The notes beneath the pieces are model-generated. The model ran no database searches, was not told the DNA's origin, and was given only the letters and a program-made list of their open reading frames with translations. A stretch of DNA of 64,000 bases from Luteolibacter rhizosphaerae. Its GTDB lineage: Bacteria; Verrucomicrobiota; Verrucomicrobiia; Verrucomicrobiales; Akkermansiaceae. Numbering within the stretch: position 1 is the first letter of the stretch; each line of letters begins with the position of its first letter. The stretch spans positions 496,001 through 560,000 of the forward strand of contig NZ_JAPDDR010000003.1 in NCBI RefSeq assembly GCF_025950095.1. Reading direction: 5' to 3'. Below are positions 1 through 8,794 of the stretch, piece by piece. The position numbers and the translations under genes are program-made.

Positions 1-1400
1 CCTCCCTCTGCGCAGCCCAAACCTACCGCCCCTCGGGCGAGAAGCCGCCCATGCCTGCCCGCGAATTCCGCGCCGCGTGGGCCGCCGTCGTTCACAACAT
101 CGACTGGCCCAGTAAGAAAGGCCTCTCCTCCGCCAGCCAGCAGGCGGAGATGCGCGCCATCCTCGACCGCATGGCCTCGCTGAACATGAACGCCCTGATC
201 CTGCAGGTGCGCCCGCATAGCGATGCCGTCTACCAGTCGTCCAAGGAGCCGTGGAGCCCCTACCTCACCGGCACCATGGGCAAGTCCCCGGGCTACGACC
301 CGCTGGAGTATGCCATCCGCCAAGCCCACGCCCGCGGCATCGAGGTCCACGCCTGGTTCAATCCTTTCCGCGCGCTCTCGAATGCGAGCCAGCAGTGCTG
401 CCCCAGCCACGTATCGCAAGCCTCCCCGCATATTACCAAGCGCTACGGCAACCTCGTCTGGTGCGATCCAGCCGCCACCGAGACCCGTGCCCGCGCCTTC
501 GGGGTCATCCTCGATGTAGTCCAGCGCTACGACATCGATGGCGTGCACTTGGACGACTACTTCTACCCCTACCCGGAAGGCGGCCGCAGCTTCCCGGACG
601 GCCGCAGCCCGGCGGTCCGCCGCAAGATCGTGGATGACTTCGTGCAGAAGCTTTACTCGGACGTGAAGCGGACCAAACCGTGGGTCCGCGTCGGCATCTC
701 GCCCTTCGGCATCTGGCGTCCCGGCGTGCCGCAGGGGATCGAGGCCGGGATCGACGCCTACGAGCAGATCGGCTGCGATGCCCGCAAGTGGCTGGCCAGC
801 GGCTGGGTGGACTACCTCGCCCCGCAGCTCTACTGGCGGGATCAGCCGCGCAAGCAGAGCTTCTCCGCCCTGCTCTCCTGGTGGCGCCAGCAGGGCAACC
901 GCCCGGTCTGGCCCGGCATCGCCACCACCCGCATCGGCAGCTCGGAGGACCCCGGTCGCCCGGCCTCGGAGATCACCAGGCAGGTGGGCCTCTCCCGCAG
1001 CATCGGTAAGAACTGGGCCGGCCACATCCACTGGAGCGTGAAGGGCCTCACCCAGAACCGTGGCGGCATCTCGAACATGCTGGCCAAGGACGCTTATTCA
1101 CAAGCCGCCCTCGTCCCGCCGATGCCATGGCTCAGCAACAAGGCCCCCGGCATGCCGCGCGCCAGTGCCGCGGGGAATGGCTCCGCCGTGCGGGTGGACC
1201 TGCAGAGCGGCGACCGCGCCACCTCGCGCTACGCCGTGCAGACCCGCTTCGGCAATCAATGGCGCATGGCCAAGGTCGTTTCCGCCGGTTCCAAGTCGAT
1301 CGATCTGCCGGCCCTCGGCGGACGCCTCCCGGATGCTGTCGCGGTGAGTGCCGTGGACCGTTTCGGCAACCTCAGCGCGCCGGTAGTTCTGTCACGCTGA
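1..1400 (+). CDS. Secreted GHL10-type glycosidase (5' end outside window)
   Basis: Family GHL10 (old DUF187, PF02638) TIM-barrel glycoside hydrolase, probably acting on polysaccharide outside the cytoplasm. The barrel occupies roughly the first 330 visible residues. The segment HLDDYFYPY is the conserved acidic strand-end motif of the family. The last 80 or so residues look like an Fn3-type beta domain (the stretch around SRYAVQTRFG). An ATG exists at 51, but the frame is open to the left edge. The residues before it read SLCAAQTYRPSGEKPP, which looks like the end of a signal peptide followed by the mature N-terminus. I therefore treat the gene as starting before base 1. The exact substrate cannot be read from the sequence. 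Confidence 0.85.
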   Translation, partial: SLCAAQTYRPSGEKPPMPAREFRAAWAAVVHNIDWPSKKGLSSASQQAEMRAILDRMASLNMNALILQVRPHSDAVYQSSKEPWSPYLTGTMGKSPGYDPLEYAIRQAHARGIEVHAWFNPFRALSNASQQCCPSHVSQASPHITKRYGNLVWCDPAATETRARAFGVILDVVQRYDIDGVHLDDYFYPYPEGGRSFPDGRSPAVRRKIVDDFVQKLYSDVKRTKPWVRVGISPFGIWRPGVPQGIEAGIDAYEQIGCDARKWLASGWVDYLAPQLYWRDQPRKQSFSALLSWWRQQGNRPVWPGIATTRIGSSEDPGRPASEITRQVGLSRSIGKNWAGHIHWSVKGLTQNRGGISNMLAKDAYSQAALVPPMPWLSNKAPGMPRASAAGNGSAVRVDLQSGDRATSRYAVQTRFGNQWRMAKVVSAGSKSIDLPALGGRLPDAVAVSAVDRFGNLSAPVVLSR

Positions 1401-1474
1401 GCGCTTTCCGCTTGCATCCCGGCGGCGGTCCTGATGGAACGCAGCGCGAGGGAGCCCCCACTCCGGACAAGACA

Positions 1475-1502
1475 TTGAATCTACTTTACTTTTGCGTAGT
1501 AT
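1475..1502 (+). promoter_or_regulatory. Candidate sigma-70 promoter
   Basis: TTGAAT at 1475-1480 and TAGTAT at 1497-1502 are separated by 16 bases. They lie in an AT-rich patch within GC-rich surroundings, 66 bases before the small membrane protein start. Found by eye; no scoring was done. Confidence 0.4.
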
Positions 1503-1567
1503 CGGCGGCATAAACCGGCCGTCCCGCTACACCCTTCAGGCACTCCGTGCCGCTCCCTTGCCTCCTG

Positions 1568-1786
1568 ATGAAAGTCCGATTGTTTGTCATGGGTTCCGCC
1601 GCGCTCCTCGCGGTCTGGCTTACCGCCACGTTTTTGCAGGACGTCCCCGTCGATAGCTACACCCAGTTCGGCCGCGGTTCCGTGCCGCTCTCTGCCAAGG
1701 TGAAGCCCGTGGCGAAGAAGCAGTCCACCGCTCTGGCCGCGGATCAGACGGGCGAGGAAGCCGCCCCGGTCGTGACCGTGGATTGA
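1568..1786 (+). CDS. Small membrane-anchored protein of unknown function
   Basis: A 72-residue protein with one N-terminal hydrophobic helix (about residues 5-22) followed by a short polar tail rich in Ala, Lys, Thr and acidic residues. It is probably a single-pass membrane or exported protein. I chose the ATG at 1568 because it puts a Lys-Val-Arg sequence directly before the helix; an in-frame start at 1547 also exists. A candidate promoter lies upstream. I do not recognise a family. The longer opposite-strand frame over the same bases is composition-driven and was not called. Confidence 0.5.
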   Translation: MKVRLFVMGSAALLAVWLTATFLQDVPVDSYTQFGRGSVPLSAKVKPVAKKQSTALAADQTGEEAAPVVTVD

Positions 1787-1820
1787 GCCGCAGGCTCTCC
1801 CGATTGAGTCTGGCATTTTC

Positions 1821-1838
1821 CCGTGGCTTTTGCCACGG
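1821..1838. other. Perfect hairpin before the CDGSH gene
   Basis: CCGTGGC-TTTT-GCCACGG: a perfect 7-bp stem with a 4-base loop, 8 bases before the ATG at 1847. No T-run follows, so it is not a standard terminator on the plus strand. It may limit ribosome access or end the upstream transcript. It also covers a possible GTG start at 1823, which argues for the ATG at 1847. Confidence 0.55.
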
Positions 1839-1846
1839 TGACCGGC

Positions 1847-2092
1847 ATGGGTGAAGAACCGCTCGTGTGCGATAACAAGCCGATGGGCTTGGAAGTCGAG
1901 GCAGGCGTCCACTGGTGGTGCGCCTGCGGCCGGTCCAGCCATCCGCCCTTCTGCGATGGCTGCCACAAGGGCACCGGCATCCAGCCGGTGAAGTTCGAGA
2001 CCCTGGTCCAGACCACCGTCTGGTGGTGCCAGTGCAAGCACACCAAGACCCCGCCGCTTTGCGACGGGACGCACAAGCGGTTCCGGGCGTGA
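1847..2092 (+). CDS. Double CDGSH iron-sulfur domain protein
   Basis: An 81-residue soluble protein with two CDGSH-type cluster-binding motifs: CACGRSSHPPFCDGCHK near residues 24-40 and CQCKHTKTPPLCDGTH near residues 61-76. Each has the C-x-C...C-D-G-x-H ligand set (three Cys, one His) that binds a 2Fe-2S cluster. Bacterial double-CDGSH proteins are thought to act in electron transfer or iron-sulfur/redox homeostasis; the partner here is unknown. The ATG at 1847 is preferred over a GTG at 1823 that lies inside a hairpin. The gene stands alone on the plus strand, followed by a REP-like element. Confidence 0.85.
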   Translation: MGEEPLVCDNKPMGLEVEAGVHWWCACGRSSHPPFCDGCHKGTGIQPVKFETLVQTTVWWCQCKHTKTPPLCDGTHKRFRA

Positions 2093-2110
2093 GAGCGCTT
2101 CTTTACCTCT

Positions 2111-2196
2111 AAGTCCCGGCAGGAACGACCGAGATTAGCCGGTGGCGTGAGCCACCGGTATCAGCATCGGGATAAGTAAGCCCCGGCAGGGGCGAC
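2111..2196. repeat. REP-like composite palindromic element
   Basis: Two 19-base near-copies, AAGTCCCGGCAGGAACGAC (2111-2129) and AAGCCCCGGCAGGGGCGAC (2178-2196), differ at three positions. They flank a perfect hairpin CCGGTGGC-GTGA-GCCACCGG (2139-2158). It sits between two convergent genes and encodes nothing. The organisation resembles the dispersed intergenic REP-like elements I associate with Verrucomicrobiota and Planctomycetota genomes. No second copy was found elsewhere in this window by eye. Confidence 0.65.
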
Positions 2197-2231
2197 ACGG
2201 AGCGAACACCCGTGACGCTCCCCTCCTCACC

Positions 2232-3893
2232 TCACGCGTAAATCTTCTCGTAGTACTCCGTCACCATCCGGTCGGAATCGAAGAAGGGCACCACCTCGTT
2301 CATCGAGGTTAGCACCAGCTTCCACCAATCGTCCGGGCTATCGTAGTAGAGCGGCAGCACCTTCTGCTCCATCGCCTCGTAGAAGCCGAGCAGGTCGTGG
2401 CGGTCGCGTGCGATGGCATCCAGGCTCGGATCCGCCGGCGGGATGATGAAGCTGTTGTGACCGTCCTCGGAGAACTCGCAGACCCAGCCGTCGTAGGTGG
2501 AGAGATTGATCGCGGCATTCATCGCCGCCGTCATGCCGGAAGTGCCGGAGGCCTCGCGGGTCACGATCGGGTTGTTCAGCCAGATGTCCGCGCCGTACTT
2601 GAGCTGGCGGGAAAGCTCCAGCTCGTAGCCCACCAGCACCGCCACGTTCGGGAAGTCCTTCGTGGTCTGCACCAGGTGGTTGAAGGTCTCGATCGCGCCG
2701 AAGTCGAAGGGGAAGGGCTTGCCGGCCCAGATGATCTGCACCGGCTTGTCGTTGTTGTTTACCAGCGAGCGAAACATGCGGATGTCCCGCGTGATCAGGT
2801 CCGGCCGCTTGTAGCCGGCGAAGCGGCGCGCCCACACGATCGTCAGCACGTCCGGGTTGAAAAGCTTGCCGGTCTGGTTCGCCACCGTCTGGAAGAGGCG
2901 GGACTTCAGCTCGCGCTTGCGGCTGGCCAGCGTGGCGATGTCTCCCTCCAGCCGCGAGCCTTCCAGCCCCCGGTCCTTCCAGAACTTGCCGTTCTGCGCG
3001 TTCGTCACATGCGTGATCGGGCAGATGCCCGGATAGCTCTCCCACATCTTGCGGGAGACCTCCCCGTGCAGCTTGGACACCGCGTTGGACAGGTGGCTCA
3101 CGCGCAGCGCCGCCAGCGAGTGGTTGAACACGTCATCCTCGATGCCGGTGATCTTCCGCACCTCGTCCATCGGCACCGAGCCGAAGAAGGAGAAGTCGTG
3201 CAGCAGCTTGAAGTCGTGCTTCTCGTTGCCCGCTTCCTCCGGCGTGTGCGTGGTGAAGACGAAGCGCTTCTTCACTTCGTCCAAGCTACGATGCTTCTCG
3301 TAGACACGGAAGGCGGCGGACAGGCCGTGGGCCTCGTTCAGATGCCACACCTCCGGGTCCACGCCCAGCTCTTCCAGCAGGCGGGCACCACCTGCACCCA
3401 GCACGATGTATTGGGCGATCCGGCGCAGTGGGTCGTTGTCGTAGAGGCGGTGCGTGATCGCGCGGGACAGGCCGTCGTTCTCGTCGATGTCCGTGGTCAG
3501 GAAGAACATCGGCACCGTGCCGAAGACATCGCCCGGCAGGAACATCGCCTTCACCCACACCGGGTGGCCGTGCACCGGCACTTGGAACTTGATTCCGGTA
3601 TCCTGGAGGAAAGCGTACTGCTTCTTGCGGAACTGCACCGCCATCTCGCGCTCCTCGCCGCGGGCCTGGTCGTAGTAGCCGTAGGTCCAGAGCATGCCGA
3701 TGCCGCAGAGGTTCTGCTTCATCGCCGCAGCCGAGCGCATGTGGGACCCGGCCAGGAAGCCGAGACCGCCGGAGTAGATCTTGAAGATCTGGTCGATCGC
3801 GAACTCGCACGAGAAATACACCGCGCTTTTCGAGAACTTCGGGTCGATCTCGTAGGAGTGGGAAAACGGCTTGGGTAGGAAAGATCCGGACAT
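2232..3893 (-). CDS. glgP: Alpha-glucan (glycogen) phosphorylase family protein, GT35
   Basis: A 553-residue member of the compact alpha-glucan phosphorylase group (GT35 fold, much shorter than the roughly 800-residue E. coli/muscle type). The family releases glucose-1-phosphate from glycogen. Recognisable blocks are YFSCEFAID and GGLGFLAGSHMRSA near the N-terminus, WHLNEAHG in the middle and EASGTSGMTAAMNAA near residue 450. In classical phosphorylases the last block reads SGMK or GNMK, and its Lys holds pyridoxal phosphate. Here the codon is ACG (Thr). The protein may therefore be a PLP-independent relative or non-phosphorolytic. I placed the start at the ATG at 3893 because upstream residues show no family similarity. 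Confidence 0.82.
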   Translation of the reverse strand: MSGSFLPKPFSHSYEIDPKFSKSAVYFSCEFAIDQIFKIYSGGLGFLAGSHMRSAAAMKQNLCGIGMLWTYGYYDQARGEEREMAVQFRKKQYAFLQDTGIKFQVPVHGHPVWVKAMFLPGDVFGTVPMFFLTTDIDENDGLSRAITHRLYDNDPLRRIAQYIVLGAGGARLLEELGVDPEVWHLNEAHGLSAAFRVYEKHRSLDEVKKRFVFTTHTPEEAGNEKHDFKLLHDFSFFGSVPMDEVRKITGIEDDVFNHSLAALRVSHLSNAVSKLHGEVSRKMWESYPGICPITHVTNAQNGKFWKDRGLEGSRLEGDIATLASRKRELKSRLFQTVANQTGKLFNPDVLTIVWARRFAGYKRPDLITRDIRMFRSLVNNNDKPVQIIWAGKPFPFDFGAIETFNHLVQTTKDFPNVAVLVGYELELSRQLKYGADIWLNNPIVTREASGTSGMTAAMNAAINLSTYDGWVCEFSEDGHNSFIIPPADPSLDAIARDRHDLLGFYEAMEQKVLPLYYDSPDDWWKLVLTSMNEVVPFFDSDRMVTEYYEKIYA

Positions 3894-4033
3894 GGCGGGC
3901 GCGGGTTCTTGGCGGGTGAGAGAAAGGATGTCTTTGAGTGCCGGGCGTTTGGCAGGCCCGGCACGCGGGTGAGCCGTGGCCCAAATCCATGGCTTTGTCG
4001 AGCCCCGGACCGGCGCATGCTGTTTCCGTACCA

Positions 4034-4066
4034 GCTTGCCACGATTCCCCAATCACGGTGGCAAGC
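4034..4066. promoter_or_regulatory. Bulged hairpin upstream of the urtB promoter
   Basis: Arms GCTTGCCAC (4034-4042) and GTGGCAAGC (4058-4066) are perfect complements. Inside them GATT (4043-4046) pairs with AATC (4051-4054) around a CCCC loop, leaving a 3-base bulge. It ends 26 bases before the -24 element of the sigma-54 promoter, so it may be an activator site rather than an RNA structure. Its role is inferred from position only. Confidence 0.45.
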
Positions 4067-4091
4067 AGAGTGACAGAGCATATCTCCGGCG

Positions 4092-4107
4092 TGGCACGCC
4101 AGTTGCT
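4092..4107 (+). promoter_or_regulatory. Sigma-54 (RpoN) promoter of the urea/urease cluster
   Basis: TGGCACG (4092-4098), four bases, TTGCT (4103-4107): an exact match to the -24/-12 consensus TGGCACG-N4-TTGCW. The predicted transcription start is near 4118, giving a leader of about 39 bases before the TTG start at 4157. Sigma-54 control fits a nitrogen-scavenging cluster and would require an NtrC-type activator, which is not in this window. Confidence 0.75.
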
Positions 4108-4156
4108 CATGCGTAGATTCACCATGAGACTCGCGTCGCCAGGCAGGGAGGGTGGA

Positions 4157-5878
4157 TTGGGCCGCAGGGTCCGGTGGGTGCTGTTGTGGACACTCGGTCT
4201 GCTCGGTGCGCTTGCCGCGCAAGAAGGCAGCTCCAAATCCGCTCAGGGAATCATCGCCGAAGCCGCCGTGGGCTCGATGGATGCGGACAAACAGAAGTCG
4301 CTCGTCGAGTCGCTCGTGGATGCAAATCCGGACGAGGTGGTCCTCTGGCTCACGAAGTGGAAGGAGGGAGAGATCTACCTCTATCAGGATGCCGCGGGCA
4401 CTGACCTGGCGGTCACGCTGGAAGGCGCGCCGGATGGCGAGGAGAAGTATGCCCTCAGTGCCCTCGCCACGGGCAAGCCGGTAACCGCGGAGGGTGGCGC
4501 TGCCATTCGCGCCACTAAGGATGAACTCTATATGGCGGATACGGATTCCTCGCTCCGCCGCGTGATGAAGGGCGTCACCGACCGCATCGCGCTCTCCTCC
4601 CCGGATCCCGTCAAGCGCCTGCGCGCCATTCAGGATACCGGGCTGGAACAGGATCCCGCCAAGCTGCCGCTGCTGGAGCAAAGCGCCACCGTGGAAACTT
4701 CCGGCAAGATCAAGGATGCGCTCGCCGAGGCGATGGCCCTGATCAAGCTCCGCTCCGAGGATCTCGCCATGCGGGAAGCCGCCGTGAAGGAGCTCGGGGA
4801 CATGGGCTCCATCGCCTCTCAGGAAGCGATCAAGACCGTAAAGGGGGAGGCGGAGAAGAGCGGCCAGGTCAGCCTCGTCGGTGCCTGCGATACCGCCCTG
4901 AAGGACATCTCCAGCCACATCTCCCGGGTCAATACAGTCGGCACCATGTTCCGTGGCTTGTCGAAGGGCAGCATCCTCCTGATCGCGGCCATCGGCCTCG
5001 CCATCACCTTCGGCCTCATGGGCGTGATCAACATGGCCCACGGCGAACTGATCGTGGTCGGTGCCTACACCACTTACCTGATCCAGAATCTCTTCGCCGC
5101 CGGCATCCGCATGTCGCCCTTCGGCCTCACGATCAACATCCCCGGGATGAATCTCACGGGATCCAGCCTCGGGCTCTATTTCCTCGTGGCCATTCCTGCC
5201 AGCTTCCTCGTTGCAGCCGGGGTCGGCCTGTTGCTGGAGCGGGGGATCATCCGCTTCCTCTACAAGCGCCCGCTGGAATCGCTGCTCGCCACCTGGGGTG
5301 TTTCGATGGTCATCCAGCAGCTCTTCCGCCTCGTGTTCGGCGCGAGCAATGTGCAGGTGGACAGCCCCGCCTATCTCTCCGGAAACTGGACCGTGAACGA
5401 TGTCGTCTTCGGCTGGAACCGGGTCTTCGTCATCGCCTTCGCCGCGCTAATCATTTTCCTGACTTGGGCCGTCCTTACGAAGACATCGCTCGGCCTGCTG
5501 ATCCGCGCCGTGATGCAGAATCGCGGCATGGCGGCCTGTATGGGCGTCCGCACCGAGCGGGTGAACATGATGACCTTCGCCTTCGGCAGCGGCCTCGCCG
5601 GTCTTGCCGGTGCCTTCCTCTCCCAGATCGGGAATGTGGGGCCGAATCTCGGCCAAGACTACATCGTGGATTCCTTCATGACCGTCGTGGTCGGCGGCGT
5701 GGGGAACATCATGGGAACCGTCATCAGTGCGCTTGGCATCGGCATGGCGGACCAGACTCTCCAGCAGACTTTGGGCGATCCCGTCACGGGTAAGATCCTC
5801 GTGCTCGGTGCCATCATCCTCTTCCTCCAGTGGAAGCCCTCGGGCCTCTTCGCCACCCGCTCCCGTAGCCTCGACTGA
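4157..5878 (+). CDS. urtB: Urea ABC transporter permease UrtB
   Basis: Inner-membrane permease of the high-affinity urea transporter, LivH-like, 573 residues. A signal peptide ([20 protein letters not shown]) is followed by a periplasmic, helical UrtB-type extension of about 250 residues and then about eight membrane segments. The motif [19 protein letters not shown] is the typical start of the permease domain. Start choice: TTG at 4157 has a strong ribosome-binding sequence (AGGGAGG, 5 bases away) and leaves a basic N-region. An ATG at 4124 would sit only 6 bases after the predicted sigma-54 transcription start, and an ATG at 4109 lies inside the predicted promoter. The stop overlaps the urtC start (TGATG). 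urtA, the usual first gene, is not upstream. Confidence 0.9.
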   Translation: MGRRVRWVLLWTLGLLGALAAQEGSSKSAQGIIAEAAVGSMDADKQKSLVESLVDANPDEVVLWLTKWKEGEIYLYQDAAGTDLAVTLEGAPDGEEKYALSALATGKPVTAEGGAAIRATKDELYMADTDSSLRRVMKGVTDRIALSSPDPVKRLRAIQDTGLEQDPAKLPLLEQSATVETSGKIKDALAEAMALIKLRSEDLAMREAAVKELGDMGSIASQEAIKTVKGEAEKSGQVSLVGACDTALKDISSHISRVNTVGTMFRGLSKGSILLIAAIGLAITFGLMGVINMAHGELIVVGAYTTYLIQNLFAAGIRMSPFGLTINIPGMNLTGSSLGLYFLVAIPASFLVAAGVGLLLERGIIRFLYKRPLESLLATWGVSMVIQQLFRLVFGASNVQVDSPAYLSGNWTVNDVVFGWNRVFVIAFAALIIFLTWAVLTKTSLGLLIRAVMQNRGMAACMGVRTERVNMMTFAFGSGLAGLAGAFLSQIGNVGPNLGQDYIVDSFMTVVVGGVGNIMGTVISALGIGMADQTLQQTLGDPVTGKILVLGAIILFLQWKPSGLFATRSRSLD

Positions 5879-7008
5879 TGAATACCGCGCTTACCGGAAA
5901 GGTTCCCTACCTCGTGTTCGCCGCCGTGGCGCTCATCCTGGTGGTCGTCATGCCCGCCCTGAATGCCGGAGGGCTGGTATCGGACTTCACTCTCAACACT
6001 TGGGGCAAGTACCTGTGCTACGCCCTGCTCGCCATCGCGGTGGATCTGCTCTGGGGCTACACCGGCCTCCTCTGTCTCGGCCAAGCGCTGTTCTTCAGTC
6101 TGGGCGGTTACATGCTCGGCATGCACCTGATGCTCATGATCGGTCCGGATGCGGTCTATAAGAGCGCGCTGCCGGACTTCATGGACTTCATGGGCCGCAA
6201 GGAACTGCCTGGATTCTGGCAGCCCTTCCACTCCTTCTCCTTCGCCACGCTGATGATCTTCGTGGTACCGGGTCTGCTTGCCGGGATCTTCGGCTTCCTT
6301 GCGTTCCGCTCGCGGATCAAGGGCGTCTACTTCTCCATCCTCACGCAGGCGCTGACCTATGGCGCGGCACTGATGTTCTTCCGCAATGAACTCTACATGG
6401 GCGGGAACAACGGCTTCACCGACTTCCGCACCATCCTCGGCGCGGATCTCCGCACGCCCGAAGCCAAGCGCATGCTCTATATCGCCTCGGCAATCACTCT
6501 TGTCCTCGTCTTCCTCGCCTGCACTTGGCTGACGAGAAGCCGCTTTGGCCTGATCCAGCGGGCGATCCGGGATAGCGAGAACCGGGTGCTCTTCTCCGGC
6601 TACGCCGCCGCGAACTTCAAGCTCTTCGTCTTCGTCATCTCCGCGATGATCGCCGCGGTCGGTGGTGCGCTCTACGTCCCGCAGGTCGGCATCATCAATC
6701 CCAGCGAGATGCTCACCGAGAAGTCGCTGGAAGCCGTCGTGTGGGTGGCCTTGGGTGGGCGCGGCACACTTTACGGGCCCATCATCGGGGCCATCGCGGT
6801 GAATGCCTTCAAGAGCTGGGCCAGCAACAAGTTCCCCGATCTCTGGCCTTTGATCCTCGGCGGTTCCTTCGTTCTCGTCGTGCTCTTCATGCCGAAGGGC
6901 ATCGTCGGCCTGCCCGGCCAGATCCGCGAACTGATCGCCCGCCGCGAAAGCCGCCGCCTCGCCGCGGCGGAAGACGAACTCCTTACCTCTGCCGCGAAAA
7001 GCAAATGA
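5878..7008 (+). CDS. urtC: Urea ABC transporter permease UrtC
   Basis: Second inner-membrane permease of the urea transporter, LivM-like, 376 residues with about ten hydrophobic segments. Recognisable parts are the segment [20 protein letters not shown] and the cytoplasmic coupling region around [15 protein letters not shown], which docks on the ATPases. The start overlaps the urtB stop by one base and the stop overlaps urtD (ATGA), so the transporter genes are translationally coupled. Length and motifs fit the family and nothing looks broken. Confidence 0.93.
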   Translation: MNTALTGKVPYLVFAAVALILVVVMPALNAGGLVSDFTLNTWGKYLCYALLAIAVDLLWGYTGLLCLGQALFFSLGGYMLGMHLMLMIGPDAVYKSALPDFMDFMGRKELPGFWQPFHSFSFATLMIFVVPGLLAGIFGFLAFRSRIKGVYFSILTQALTYGAALMFFRNELYMGGNNGFTDFRTILGADLRTPEAKRMLYIASAITLVLVFLACTWLTRSRFGLIQRAIRDSENRVLFSGYAAANFKLFVFVISAMIAAVGGALYVPQVGIINPSEMLTEKSLEAVVWVALGGRGTLYGPIIGAIAVNAFKSWASNKFPDLWPLILGGSFVLVVLFMPKGIVGLPGQIRELIARRESRRLAAAEDELLTSAAKSK

Positions 7009-7772
7009 GCATGCAGCCCTATCTCCTGGCCGCGGAGGGACTGAACAAGTCCTTCTCCGGATTCCAGGCTATCCGCGATCTGAACTTCGCTTTGCAGAAG
7101 GGCGAGCTCCGCACGGTCATCGGGCCGAACGGTGCGGGGAAAACGACTTTCCTCGACCTCATTACCGGCCGCACCAAGCCGGACAATGGCACGCTTCACT
7201 TCGAGCAGACGCACGATCTGCTGCGGATGAACGAGTATCAGATCTACCGCCTCGGCATAGGGCGCAAATTCCAAACGCCCACGGTCTACACCGACCACAC
7301 GGTGAAGGAGAACCTGATGCTCTCGCTCGCCGGCTCGCGCGGCATCTGGCACTCGCTCTTCGGGCGCGTGACCCCGGAGCAGGAGCATCGCATGGAGGAG
7401 ATCTTGCACACCATCAAGCTCACCGAGCGTGCTTATGTGAAGGCCGGTTCGCTCGCTCACGGCCAGAAGCAGTGGCTGGAAATTGGCATGCTGCTCGCGC
7501 AGGATGCCAAGCTCCTGCTCGTCGATGAACCCGCCGCCGGCATGACCGATGAGGAGACCTATCGCACCGGCGAGTTGCTGCTCTCCCTCGCGGGCAAGCA
7601 CACCATCGTCGTCATCGAGCATGACATGACCTTCGTCCGCCAGATCTCGCAAGGCCGGACCGTCACCGTGCTGCACCAAGGCAATGTCCTCTGCGAAGGC
7701 GCGGTGGACAAAGTGCAGAACGATGAGCGCGTCATCGAAGTTTACCTCGGTCGCAAGAAGAAAGCCGCATGA
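7005..7772 (+). CDS. urtD: Urea ABC transporter ATP-binding protein UrtD
   Basis: Cytoplasmic ATPase of the urea importer, LivG-like, 255 residues. Visible motifs are Walker [10 protein letters not shown], a signature region AHGQKQWLE (the UrtD variant of LSGGQ), Walker [11 protein letters not shown] and the switch His in VVIEHDM. The ATG at 7005 overlaps the urtC stop; a second ATG at 7011 is also possible. It ends in an ATGA overlap with urtE. Confidence 0.94.
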   Translation: MSMQPYLLAAEGLNKSFSGFQAIRDLNFALQKGELRTVIGPNGAGKTTFLDLITGRTKPDNGTLHFEQTHDLLRMNEYQIYRLGIGRKFQTPTVYTDHTVKENLMLSLAGSRGIWHSLFGRVTPEQEHRMEEILHTIKLTERAYVKAGSLAHGQKQWLEIGMLLAQDAKLLLVDEPAAGMTDEETYRTGELLLSLAGKHTIVVIEHDMTFVRQISQGRTVTVLHQGNVLCEGAVDKVQNDERVIEVYLGRKKKAA

Positions 7773-8494
7773 GTGCCGTAGCCACCGAAGCCCCGACCCT
7801 GACCGTCCGCGATGTCTCCGTCTCCATCGGCGGCAGCCGCATCCTGCGCGGCGTGAATCTGGACATCCGCCCGAAGACCGTCTTCTGCCTCATGGGCCGG
7901 AATGGCGTGGGCAAGACCACCACGCTCAAGGCGATCACCGGCCTGATGGATGCGAATGCCGGTCACGTCAATCTGCTAGGCACGGAGATCTCCCGCATGA
8001 GCCCGGAGAAGCGCGCGCTGAAGGGCATCGGCTTTGTTCCGCAGGGCCGCGAGATCTTTCCGCAGCTCACCGTGGAGGAGAACCTTTACGTCGGTACCAT
8101 CGCCCGCGGCCGCAAGCCGAAGAAGGAGGAGCTGGACCGGGTTTTCACGCTTTTCCCCATCATCAAGGAATTCCTGCCGCGGAAGGGCGGCATGCTTTCC
8201 GGTGGCCAACAGCAGCAGCTTGCCATTGGCCGCGCCCTGCTCACCCGCCCGAAGCTCCTGATCCTCGACGAACCCACGGAAGGCATCCAGCCGAACATCA
8301 TCGACCAGATCGGGGATGCCATCAAGATGCTTCGCGACGAAGGCGAGATGGCGATTCTACTGGTCGAGCAGTACTTGGATTTCTGCAAGGAACTCGGCGA
8401 CGACTTCGCCATCCTCGAGCGCGGTCGCGTCGCTGCCGATGGCCCGATGTCCGGCCTTTCCGAAGAGCTCATCAAGGAATTCCTCACTGTCTGA
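7769..8494 (+). CDS. urtE: Urea ABC transporter ATP-binding protein UrtE
   Basis: Second cytoplasmic ATPase of the urea importer, LivF-like, 241 residues. Visible motifs are Walker A GRNGVGKTTT, signature LSGGQQQQ and Walker B LILDEPTEGIQP, a typical UrtE form. It is translationally coupled to urtD. The next gene starts 2 bases after the stop, so transport and urease genes appear to form one transcription unit. Confidence 0.94.
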   Translation: MSAVATEAPTLTVRDVSVSIGGSRILRGVNLDIRPKTVFCLMGRNGVGKTTTLKAITGLMDANAGHVNLLGTEISRMSPEKRALKGIGFVPQGREIFPQLTVEENLYVGTIARGRKPKKEELDRVFTLFPIIKEFLPRKGGMLSGGQQQQLAIGRALLTRPKLLILDEPTEGIQPNIIDQIGDAIKMLRDEGEMAILLVEQYLDFCKELGDDFAILERGRVAADGPMSGLSEELIKEFLTV

Positions 8495-8496
8495 TC

Positions 8497-8784
8497 ATGA
8501 TTCGCCAAACCCTCGACCGGCTGCGCGGTTTCGTCGTTGCCCTTCTCGTTCTTGCGCCTGCCATCGCCGCCGCCCACCCCGGCCACTACCATCCACCGGG
8601 AGAAGAGGATGAGTTCGATCAACTTCGCGCGGACTACTTCCACCTCCACGGCTATCTTGAGGTAGGCTTGCTAGCTCTGGCTGTCGTCGCTGCGGGTCTC
8701 TTCCGCTTTCACTCGAACCGCAAGGTGCGCGTCGGTGCGGCCATCGTCTTCGGTGGCTCGCTCGCTTTCATCGCCGCGTTCTGA
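8497..8784 (+). CDS. His-rich small membrane protein inside the urea/urease operon
   Basis: A 95-residue protein with a signal peptide ending in AIAAA, so that the mature protein would begin [15 protein letters not shown]. Two hydrophobic segments follow (about residues 53-68 and 78-95). Exposed N-terminal His-x-x-His-x-His patterns are typical of nickel-handling HupE/UreJ membrane proteins, but this protein is about half their size and I cannot assign it to that family. It lies 2 bases after urtE and 10 bases before ureA. A role in nickel or urea handling is inferred from context only. Confidence 0.6.
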   Translation: MIRQTLDRLRGFVVALLVLAPAIAAAHPGHYHPPGEEDEFDQLRADYFHLHGYLEVGLLALAVVAAGLFRFHSNRKVRVGAAIVFGGSLAFIAAF

Positions 8785-8794
8785 TTCCAGCGCC

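Noticed and set aside
1481-2074. A 197-residue minus-strand frame across the small membrane gene and the CDGSH gene
   Set aside because: It is antisense to the clear CDGSH motifs and has no family features.
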